Source: Bacteroidales bacterium
GTDB lineage: Bacteria > Bacteroidota > Bacteroidia > Bacteroidales > JAADGE01
DNA: 8,252 bases
Assembly: GCA_026987795.1 (NCBI GenBank)
Contig: JALSMF010000404.1
Location: forward strand, 1-8,252
Direction of reading: 5' to 3'
The number at the start of each line of letters is the position of its first letter. Positions within the stretch are counted from its first letter, which is position 1. This document shows positions 1 through 6,018 of the stretch, piece after piece. The notes under the pieces are model-generated. The model worked only from the letters and a program-made list of their open reading frames with translations, was not told the origin of the DNA and did not search any database. The translations under genes and the position numbers were made by a program.

Positions 1-2921
1 ATATTATAATAAAAGTAGAATTTGAAGGTGCTGATTATGCAAAAAGTTATAAACTTAAAAGAAAATATGCATCGCCGTATTTTTCCCTTTCCGGAAACTC
101 TGTAATTTATAAGTTGAAAAATGCTTCGAAAGAGTTGATACAAAGTGCACCGGTAACATACGTGATAGTTTCGCCGCCTGAATTCAGAGATTCTCTTCAA
201 CAGTTTATTCAATGGAAAACAATGAAAGGGTTTAACGTAATTGAAGCTTATACAGATAATCCGGACGTAGGAACAACCGTAAGTTCTATAAAAGCATATT
301 TACAAAATTTATACGAGAACCCTTCTCCCGGAATAAATCCGCCTTCTTTTATCCTTATTGTAGGAGATATTGATAAAATACCGGCAACACAGCATTCTGA
401 AGTATCAAATTCTCCTTACTCTGATCTTGATTATGCAGAATATACGGGAGATTATTTACCTGAAGTTAATTTCGGTCGCTGGTCTGCTGATAATGCAACA
501 CAAGTATCAGATATTGCTGCAAAAACCATTCGCTACGAAAAGCTTGAAATGTCAGACCCGAGTTATTTGCATGAAACTTTTTTAATTGCCGGCAATGATG
601 AAACCTATGAAGATACATACGGCGGAGGTGCCATATACTATGCCGATTATTATTATGCAAATGCTGCACATAATATTTATTCGCACACATTCTTACAAAG
701 TACGATAGAAACTTGGCCCGGCGGAAATACACAAGCTCACGATTCTATAATTCAAAATATTAATGACGGTGTTGCTCTTGCAAACTATACGGCACACTGC
801 TCATCTGACGGCTGGTCAGACCCTTCTTTTTCTCAAAATGACTTAAATAATTACATTACTAATGATGATAAATACGGAGTATGGATAGGTAACTGTTGCC
901 AGTCAAATATGTTTAATGTTGATGAATCTTTCGGAGAAATTGCCATAAGAAAACAAAATGCCGGGGTTATCGGTTATATAGGCGGCTCACAATATACTTA
1001 TTGGGATGAAGATTACTGGTGGGGAGTGGGGCTTGCCGATATTTCGGCAACACCGTCATATGAAGGCAGCACTGCAGGATCCTACGATGGTTTGTTTCAT
1101 GACGGAGCAAATGAGGTTAATGATATTTCTACGTGGTTTACTACAAATTATCAATTTATTAAAGCCGGTAATTTAGCAGTTCAGTCGTCAACATCTTCAC
1201 TTAAAGATTATTATTGGGTAATTTACCAGTTAGCAGGAGATCCTTCAGTTACGTCTTTTGTCGGAACACCGCAGCCAATGACAGTTACACCTTCTCCTTC
1301 AAGTATAATTTTAGGAAGCACCTCTTTAAGTGTATTATCTGCACCTTACTCATATGTAGCTTTATCTCAGAACGGAGTACTTATAGCAGCGGCGGTTTCT
1401 GATGCTTCGGGTAACGCAAATTTGTCTTTCGGAGCAAGTGCTCTTTCTGTCGGCGATGCTGATTTAGTTGTTACGGCTCAAAACAAAGTTCCTTATATCG
1501 GAACCATAACCGTTTCTCCGGCAGACGACCAACCTTATGTTGTTTTAAACGCTTATACGACAAGTGCATCTCCGGATTACGGACAGTCAATAACTCTTAA
1601 CGTAACACTGGAAAATGTTGCCGCAAGCGGAAGCGGTTATGATGCCATTAATACAAATGCAACACTTTCTTTAACAGATTCATACATTACAATTACCGAT
1701 GCAACCGAATATTACGGAACGATTACCGCAGGAACAACAAAAACAATTGACAATGCTTTTGCTGTTACAATTGCAGACAGTGTTCCCGATCAATATGATT
1801 TCAATTTTGATATAACAATTACAGGAGAAGACGGTTCAAGCAACAATTATACTTGGCCCGCAAATTTAACTATGACAGCTAATGCACCGGTTATTACAAT
1901 AGGGGAGGTCTTTATTACAAATGACGACAATAATGACGGGATATTTAATGCCGGAGAAACAGGCGATATAAATTTTATGGTTACAAATACCGGTCATGCA
2001 TCTGCTGATTTTAGCGGAATTTTATCTGTGAGCAGCGATCCCGATAATTATATCAGTTTAGGTAATACTTCGGTATCTCCGGTATTGATTAACAGCTCAG
2101 GCTCGGAGGTTTTCAGTTTTGCGGGAGCTTCTGTTGATATAAATGCTTTGCAAAACAGTCCGGTAGAACTTCAGTTAGATGCTTTTGCAGGAGAAAACTT
2201 ACAGTATTCGGAAACAAGTAACCAAATTATTTTTCCGGATTTTGTTCCTGAATATTGTGCTGCAAGCGGCGGTTGTGACGAGTATATAGCGAATGTTAAA
2301 ATAGGAGATATTAATAATTCTTCTGCATGCGATAACTATTTTGACTATACAGATTTGAGTACCGATGTAGTTATCGGAGAAACGTATCCGCTGGAAGTAA
2401 CAGTGGGAACACCTTATTCTGCAGACAGGTTGGCAGCTTATGTTGACTGGAATTATGACGGAGATTTTGATGACGAAAATGAAGTGTTCCCTATGACTTG
2501 GGCAAGTCCTACGGCAACTGCAAATATTACCGTTCCAGTAAATGCAAAAGAAAAACCTCTGAGGATGAGAATTCGTCTTGTTTATGATGAAAATCCTGTC
2601 CCTTGCGATACTACCTTATACGGAGAGGCAGAAGACTATACTCTTAATGTATCAGCCGGCATAACGTTAATCAATAAAACAGGTGATGAAACTATACAAA
2701 TAGTTCCTAATCCGAGTACAGGCAAATTTACATTGAGAACAGAAGGCTTAAGACAAAATGCCTATGTCGAAATTTATTCGGTAAGCGGAAAGTTAATTTA
2801 TTATAACAGTATAAGCTCAAATATTGTTGATATTGATTTATCAAATCAGGCAAGAGGTGTTTACTTTATAAAAATTGCTTCGGGCAATCAAATTTTCAAC
2901 TCTAAATTAATAATAAAGTAA
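1..2921 (+). CDS. Kgp-like gingipain (peptidase family C25) secreted by T9SS, 5'-truncated
   Basis: Secreted cysteine endopeptidase; 972 residues are visible, numbered from the first in-frame codon at base 3. The frame is open to the window edge, so a TTG at 114 is not the start; signal peptide and most of the propeptide lie outside. The catalytic domain spans about 50-418. I align Asp199 (LIAGND), His265 (NYTAHCS) and Cys299 (IGNCC) with Kgp Asp388, His444 and Cys477. Thr263, Tyr333, Trp334 and Asp337 (YWDED) match Kgp Thr442, Tyr512, Trp513 and Asp516, the lysine pocket, so cleavage after Lys is inferred. Next come an Ig-like domain (422-504, containing SYVALSQNGVL), two beta-sandwich regions (507-627; 632-745, with a Ca-binding-like DDNNDG), a GEVED domain (747-885, motif YGEAED at 873-878) and a T9SS sorting tail (899-972: VPNPSTG, GVYFIKI, terminal KLIIK). 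The Kgp haemagglutinin domains are absent. Odd: Cys266 replaces the usual Gly after the catalytic His. Family is certain; specificity is inferred. Confidence 0.93.
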   Translation, partial: IIIKVEFEGADYAKSYKLKRKYASPYFSLSGNSVIYKLKNASKELIQSAPVTYVIVSPPEFRDSLQQFIQWKTMKGFNVIEAYTDNPDVGTTVSSIKAYLQNLYENPSPGINPPSFILIVGDIDKIPATQHSEVSNSPYSDLDYAEYTGDYLPEVNFGRWSADNATQVSDIAAKTIRYEKLEMSDPSYLHETFLIAGNDETYEDTYGGGAIYYADYYYANAAHNIYSHTFLQSTIETWPGGNTQAHDSIIQNINDGVALANYTAHCSSDGWSDPSFSQNDLNNYITNDDKYGVWIGNCCQSNMFNVDESFGEIAIRKQNAGVIGYIGGSQYTYWDEDYWWGVGLADISATPSYEGSTAGSYDGLFHDGANEVNDISTWFTTNYQFIKAGNLAVQSSTSSLKDYYWVIYQLAGDPSVTSFVGTPQPMTVTPSPSSIILGSTSLSVLSAPYSYVALSQNGVLIAAAVSDASGNANLSFGASALSVGDADLVVTAQNKVPYIGTITVSPADDQPYVVLNAYTTSASPDYGQSITLNVTLENVAASGSGYDAINTNATLSLTDSYITITDATEYYGTITAGTTKTIDNAFAVTIADSVPDQYDFNFDITITGEDGSSNNYTWPANLTMTANAPVITIGEVFITNDDNNDGIFNAGETGDINFMVTNTGHASADFSGILSVSSDPDNYISLGNTSVSPVLINSSGSEVFSFAGASVDINALQNSPVELQLDAFAGENLQYSETSNQIIFPDFVPEYCAASGGCDEYIANVKIGDINNSSACDNYFDYTDLSTDVVIGETYPLEVTVGTPYSADRLAAYVDWNYDGDFDDENEVFPMTWASPTATANITVPVNAKEKPLRMRIRLVYDENPVPCDTTLYGEAEDYTLNVSAGITLINKTGDETIQIVPNPSTGKFTLRTEGLRQNAYVEIYSVSGKLIYYNSISSNIVDIDLSNQARGVYFIKIASGNQIFNSKLIIK

Positions 2922-2940
2922 AAATAAATTATATTATGAA

Positions 2941-2976
2941 TAAGAAAAAGGCTCTGATAACAGAGCCTTTTTCTTA
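2941..2976 (+). terminator. Rho-independent terminator of the protease gene
   Basis: A perfect 16-bp inverted repeat (2941-2956 with 2961-2976) surrounds a 4-base ATAA loop, 19 bases after the protease stop. The core GGCTCTG/CAGAGCC is flanked by an A-run on the left and a T-run on the right, so it could terminate transcription from either side. It separates the protease from the small secreted genes downstream. Confidence 0.88.
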
Positions 2977-3083
2977 CATTTTTTAAACAGATATATGTAA
3001 TTTTTATATTAGCGATTGTGCTGATAAACAATATATTATGAATGTTTATTTTTACTTTGAATAATGATTTGTATACCGGAATA

Positions 3084-3113
3084 TTTGTAATATAATACTT
3101 TTTTGTATCTTTA
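3084..3113 (+). promoter_or_regulatory. Putative Bacteroidetes-type promoter for the small lipoprotein operon
   Basis: TTTG at 3084-3087 and TATCTTTA at 3106-3113, with 18 bases between, resemble the Bacteroidetes -33/-7 elements (TTTG, about 19-21 bases, TAnnTTTG). The spacing is one base short and the last base of the -7 box is A instead of G. It lies 25 bases before the start codon and after the upstream terminator, the expected place. The rest of 2977-3138 is AT-rich, and I see no other gene or structure in it. Confidence 0.45.
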
Positions 3114-3138
3114 CGTAATTATTAATTTAAATACTTAA

Positions 3139-3378
3139 ATGATGAAAAAAATTTTAGGTTTTATAATTATTGCAACATTTATATTTGCTTGTAATCCGAG
3201 TGAAAGCAATGATGAAAATAAAATTCCGAGCGATACTACGGAAATTGTGAATAACGATAAAAAAAGCGAGGAAAAAGAAGAAATTAATGAAGATAAAATT
3301 TATGAAAAAGCTGACGAGATTATAAAGAAAACAGAAGTTATTAATAATGAAATAGACAGTATTTTAGAAACTTTATAA
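3139..3378 (+). CDS. Small acidic lipoprotein, function unknown
   Basis: A 79-residue protein not recognised as a known family. It starts MMKK, so either ATG (3139 or 3142) could be used. A basic N-terminus and hydrophobic stretch (residues 5-17) end in IFAC, a lipobox with Cys18 as the probable lipidated residue. The mature part (about 61 residues) is almost entirely Asp, Glu, Lys and Asn: a low-complexity linker to about residue 50, then a predicted amphipathic helix (about 51-79). It is inferred to be anchored in a membrane facing the periplasm or surface; acidic residues soon after the Cys might act as a surface-export signal, but no clear consensus is present. The next gene begins 10 bases after its stop, so the two are probably co-transcribed and may act together. 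Confidence 0.75.
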   Translation: MMKKILGFIIIATFIFACNPSESNDENKIPSDTTEIVNNDKKSEEKEEINEDKIYEKADEIIKKTEVINNEIDSILETL

Positions 3379-3388
3379 ATAAGATATT

Positions 3389-3922
3389 ATGAAAAAAATT
3401 ATTTCTGTTGCATTAATTTTAATATTTATTTCAGTATCATTTCAGGTTATTGCACAAAAAACAAATGACAGGGGCGGAAGCAAAGTCAAAAAAGAACAAA
3501 AAGAACTGAATAATAACACGCAGGATAAAACTGATAAGGGTAAAACAAATGACAAAGGCGGGAGCGATGTAAAGAAAGAAGAAAAGAAAAAATCCGATAA
3601 AATTATTGTTGATGATAAAACCCGAAAGAAAAACAAAGAAAAAGTCGAGAAAGATGAAAAGGAGCAGAAAGGTAACAGAAATGAAGTTGATAATTATGAG
3701 GACTTAAAACCTGCCGATAAGGTAAAAGCTGCTAAGAATAATATCCGAAAAGCTCGTAATAAAATTCAAAAAGCGAACGAGAAACTTGAAAAACAAAAAG
3801 AAAATAATAAAATTTCGCAGGAAGAATATTTAAAGAAAAAAGAAAAGTTAAAGGAATTAGAAAGAAGACTTTCTGAAGCAGAGAAGGAAAATGAGGAATT
3901 AGAGGAAAGTTTACAGAAATAA
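3389..3922 (+). CDS. Exported lysine-rich coiled-coil protein with internal repeat, function unknown
   Basis: A 177-residue protein with a clear signal peptide (MKK, hydrophobic core about 4-21, probable cleavage VIA|Q at 22/23). About 43 residues are Lys, with many Glu. After cleavage comes a 16-residue motif present twice, 28 residues apart (24-39 and 52-67, core KTND-GGS-VKKE). A charged linker follows to about 105, then two long helices (about 108-138 and 143-176) joined by the turn NNKIS. The segment NNKISQEEYLKKKEKLKELE resembles the short helical SHOCT motif (x-IS-EEY/F-x-KK-x-L), but this is only similarity by eye. It is likely periplasmic or secreted; there is no lipobox, membrane anchor or T9SS tail. 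It is the second gene of a unit with the lipoprotein. The composition could suit binding to anionic polymers such as LPS or nucleic acid, which is speculation. Confidence 0.8.
   Translation: MKKIISVALILIFISVSFQVIAQKTNDRGGSKVKKEQKELNNNTQDKTDKGKTNDKGGSDVKKEEKKKSDKIIVDDKTRKKNKEKVEKDEKEQKGNRNEVDNYEDLKPADKVKAAKNNIRKARNKIQKANEKLEKQKENNKISQEEYLKKKEKLKELERRLSEAEKENEELEESLQK
3458..3589 (+). repeat. Two-copy 48-bp in-gene repeat
   Basis: Bases 3458-3505 and 3542-3589 encode the same motif (KTND-GGS-VKKE) with 12 of 16 residues identical and 38 of 48 bases identical by manual alignment. The copies are 84 bases apart. Several differences are third-base changes (GGA/GGG, GTC/GTA, AAA/AAG), which suggests an older duplication kept at protein level rather than a recent slip. 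Confidence 0.7.
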
Positions 3923-3988
3923 AAACATTTTGTCTGCATATTACAGCCGAGAAAAGCATATGGCTGCGAAAGTTACGCAACCTGAATA

Positions 3989-4909
3989 TTAAAGTTTTTC
4001 TCGGTTTCTTTTATTTCTGGGATGATACTCTTTAACGACCTGCCGCAGGTACTCCCTGCTGATATGAGTATAAATTTCCGTTGTTATAATGGATTCGTGC
4101 CCAAGCATTTCCTGTACGGCTCGCAAATCGGCACCTCCTTCTACAAGGTGTGTTGCAAAAGAATGGCGAAACGTATGAGGACTGATATTTTTTTTAAATT
4201 CGGCAATTTGTGCAAGTTTTTTTACAATTGTAAAAATCATAACTCTGGTAAGCTGTTTCCCTCTTCTGTTAAGAAATAAAATATCCGTAAACTCAGGTTT
4301 TATATCTAACCGGTTGCGATAATGCTCTTTGTAAAAATTTATTTCTGATATTGCCTTTTCCCCCACCGGAATAATTCTTTGTTTACTGCCTTTTCCGGTT
4401 ACCATTATAAAGCCTTCTTTGAAATGCAAATCGGAAATTTTCAAGTTAACCAATTCCGATACTCGTAACCCGCATGAATATAATGTTTCTATTATTGCTT
4501 TATTTCTGTGTCCTTCCGGCTTACTTAAATCAATTTTAGAAATCAAAAAATCTATTTCTTCTACAGACAATACTTCCGGCAGTTTTTGACCGGTTTTGGG
4601 AGATTCAAGTAAATAAGCAGGATTGCTTTCCAAATCATCTTCAATAGTCAAAAAATTAAAAAAAGCTTTAATACCGGATATAATTCTTGCTTGTGAGCGC
4701 GGGCTTAGAAGCACTGTGTTTAATTCATATATAAAATCTTCAAGGTGTTTTAAATCAATATGTTCAGGCAGTCTGTCTGTAAAATTAGCTAATTTTAAAA
4801 CATCATTTTTATAAGCATCTGCAGAGTTTTGGGATAAAGATTTTTCTAATTTGAGATATGTAATAAAATCATCAATTTTTTGTCTCCATACTTCCGTAAT
4901 ATTTTTCAT
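3989..4909 (-). CDS. xerD: XerD-like site-specific tyrosine recombinase
   Basis: A 306-residue DNA recombinase, close to the usual XerC/XerD length of about 300. In known systems XerC and XerD resolve chromosome dimers at dif sites at the septum. The N-terminal SAM-like core-binding domain covers about 8-95 and the catalytic domain about 112-290. All catalytic residues are visible: Arg149 (GLRVSEL), Lys173 (GKGSKQR), His245 and Arg248 (HTFRHSFATHL), His271 (LGHESI) and nucleophile Tyr280 (EIYTHI). The segment GGADLRAVQEMLGH and the terminal HPR favour XerD over XerC, though an integron- or phage-type recombinase cannot be wholly excluded. The start is the ATG at 4909, giving MKNITEVW and a full core-binding domain. 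It stands alone, convergent with the gene on its left and divergent from the stress protein on its right; no mobile-element boundaries are visible, so a housekeeping role is more likely. Confidence 0.9.
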   Translation of the reverse strand: MKNITEVWRQKIDDFITYLKLEKSLSQNSADAYKNDVLKLANFTDRLPEHIDLKHLEDFIYELNTVLLSPRSQARIISGIKAFFNFLTIEDDLESNPAYLLESPKTGQKLPEVLSVEEIDFLISKIDLSKPEGHRNKAIIETLYSCGLRVSELVNLKISDLHFKEGFIMVTGKGSKQRIIPVGEKAISEINFYKEHYRNRLDIKPEFTDILFLNRRGKQLTRVMIFTIVKKLAQIAEFKKNISPHTFRHSFATHLVEGGADLRAVQEMLGHESIITTEIYTHISREYLRQVVKEYHPRNKRNREKL

Positions 4910-5009
4910 AAATTTATTTTAGCTGCGTGAAAATATAATAAAATATTATAAGAAAAATGTATTTCTAAAAGATAAAATTAGTGCAACTTATAAAAAAAGA
5001 GAAAATTAA

Positions 5010-5041
5010 TTTGGTTACTTAAGTAATTTTCAATAATTTTA
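5010..5041 (+). promoter_or_regulatory. Putative promoter of the universal stress protein gene
   Basis: TTTG at 5010-5013 and TAATTTTA at 5034-5041 are separated by 20 bases, fitting the Bacteroidetes -33/-7 layout, although the -7 box ends in A rather than G. It would give a 5' leader of roughly 60 bases before the ATG at 5109. The surrounding AT-rich sequence makes chance matches likely. The spacer holds a perfect palindrome. No comparably good promoter was found for the divergent recombinase; a weak candidate on the minus strand is TTG (4984-4986) with TACATTTT (4954-4961). Confidence 0.35.
5015..5026. promoter_or_regulatory. 12-bp perfect palindrome, candidate operator
   Basis: TTACTTAAGTAA is its own reverse complement and lies wholly in the spacer between the putative -33 and -7 elements of the stress protein gene. 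That is where a repressor dimer would block transcription. It could also be chance in AT-rich DNA, and no regulator gene in the window points to a specific protein. Confidence 0.35.
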
Positions 5042-5108
5042 TATCCGAATTCAGAGAAAACCAAGTTATTACTATTTTAGATATTAGAAACATTAAATTT
5101 GATATATC

Positions 5109-5960
5109 ATGAAAAAAACAAAAAATGATGTAATCTTAATTCCGACTGATTTTTCAGAAGTTTGTCAGAATGCTATTAATCACGGTGCTTCCGTTGCTCA
5201 TACAATGAAATACAGAGTTGTTTTATTGCATGTAATTAATAAAGATACTGACAAATATTTGGATGAAGAGAATTTAAATGACGATGTGATTTCAGAGAAG
5301 TTGGAAAAAATAGCAGCTGAAGCATCTAAAGAATATGATGTTCAGGTAGAATTTTTAGTAAAACAAGGAGATTTATTCGAAAATATAAAAGAAGCTTGCG
5401 ATACTGTAGGCGCCAAATTAATTATTCTTGGAACTCACGGAAAAGTAGGATTTCAGAAAATTACGGGAAGTTATGTTCTTAAGGTTATTGAAGTTTCTAA
5501 TACACCCACAATTGTTGTTCAAAAAAGAAGATATACCGAGGGCTATAAAAACATTGTGTTCCCGATAACAGCATCAACACAAGACAGACAGAAGGTAACG
5601 TGGGCTATTAATATTGCAAAAATGTTTGATGCCACCGTTCATATGATACCTAAGTTTGAATCCGGCAAGTTTTATAAAAACAGGATTATGAGCATCACAA
5701 AGCAAATTAAAAATATATTTGACGAATACAACGTAAGATATACAGATAAGGTATCTTCTCCTACGGAAGGCAATTTTGCAAAACAGGTTCTTGATTATGC
5801 CATAGCTAATGATGCTGAGTTGATAATGACTTTAGTAAACAAAGATAAAGGTTTATTTTTCTCGTCTTGGGATGAAAAATTGATTTATAATACAGCTCAA
5901 ATTCCGGTTATTTGCATAAATCCGATTGATACTAAGAAAACAACTTGGGTAGGTTATTAA
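5109..5960 (+). CDS. Tandem-domain universal stress protein (UspA family)
   Basis: A 283-residue cytoplasmic protein with two UspA folds. Domain 1 (about 6-138) has the nucleotide-contact aspartate in IPTDFS (Asp14) and the phosphate loop GTHG (108-111) followed by GS (120-121). Its interval is G-x2-G-x8-GS, one residue shorter than the classical x9 form, a variant I associate with Bacteroidetes Usp proteins. Domain 2 (about 146-272) keeps the fold pattern (KNIVFPI, AELIMTLV, IPVICIN) but has no glycine-rich loop, so it probably does not bind ATP in the same way. Such proteins help cells survive starvation, oxygen or other stress; the exact role here is unknown. The ATG at 5109 gives MKKTKNDVILIPTDFS with the first beta strand in place. 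It is monocistronic: the divergent neighbour is the recombinase and a terminator follows directly. Confidence 0.9.
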   Translation: MKKTKNDVILIPTDFSEVCQNAINHGASVAHTMKYRVVLLHVINKDTDKYLDEENLNDDVISEKLEKIAAEASKEYDVQVEFLVKQGDLFENIKEACDTVGAKLIILGTHGKVGFQKITGSYVLKVIEVSNTPTIVVQKRRYTEGYKNIVFPITASTQDRQKVTWAINIAKMFDATVHMIPKFESGKFYKNRIMSITKQIKNIFDEYNVRYTDKVSSPTEGNFAKQVLDYAIANDAELIMTLVNKDKGLFFSSWDEKLIYNTAQIPVICINPIDTKKTTWVGY

Positions 5961-5983
5961 ATTTTAAAGCCCTGTTGATAAAT

Positions 5984-6018
5984 AAAAAGGCTTATACAAA
6001 AAATGTATAAGCTTTTTT
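5984..6018. terminator. Bidirectional terminator between stress protein and M16 genes
   Basis: A 14-bp stem (5984-5997 with 6005-6018, one G-T wobble) closes a 7-base loop. The core is GCTTATAC/GTATAAGC, with five A on the left arm and seven T (6013-6019) on the right. Each strand therefore reads as hairpin plus T-run, so it can serve both convergent genes. Its right arm touches the stop codon of the M16 gene (6018-6020). Confidence 0.82.

Noticed and set aside
114..116. TTG as start codon of the protease
   Set aside because: The frame is open to base 3, the upstream residues look like the end of a gingipain propeptide, and a start here would leave no signal peptide for a T9SS protein.
2931..3043. 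ATATTATGAAT present twice (2931-2941 and 3033-3043)
   Set aside because: An 11-base AT-rich match in intergenic DNA with no further extension; not evidence of a repeat family.
3442..3980. Minus-strand open frames opposite the lysine-rich gene
   Set aside because: They are the low-complexity complement of AAA/GAA codons (runs of Phe, Ser, Leu) with no domain sense.
3944..4004. Possible convergent terminator between the lysine-rich protein gene and xerD
   Set aside because: Only weak structures are present: CAGCC/GGCTG with a 13-base loop, an imperfect 7-bp stem at 3962-3982, and CCGAGAAAA/TTTTCTCGG with a 40-base loop. None has a tight stem followed by a T-run.
4022..4279. Plus-strand open frame opposite xerD
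   Set aside because: It is antisense to the conserved catalytic region of the recombinase and looks like a shadow frame.
3989..4909. Recombinase as sign of an integrated element or integron
   Set aside because: No attachment-site repeats, cassettes or phage genes flank it, and its motifs fit housekeeping XerD.
4934..4950. TATAATA/TATTATA inverted repeat upstream of xerD
   Set aside because: A 7-bp pair with a 3-base loop made only of A and T in AT-rich DNA is easily due to chance.
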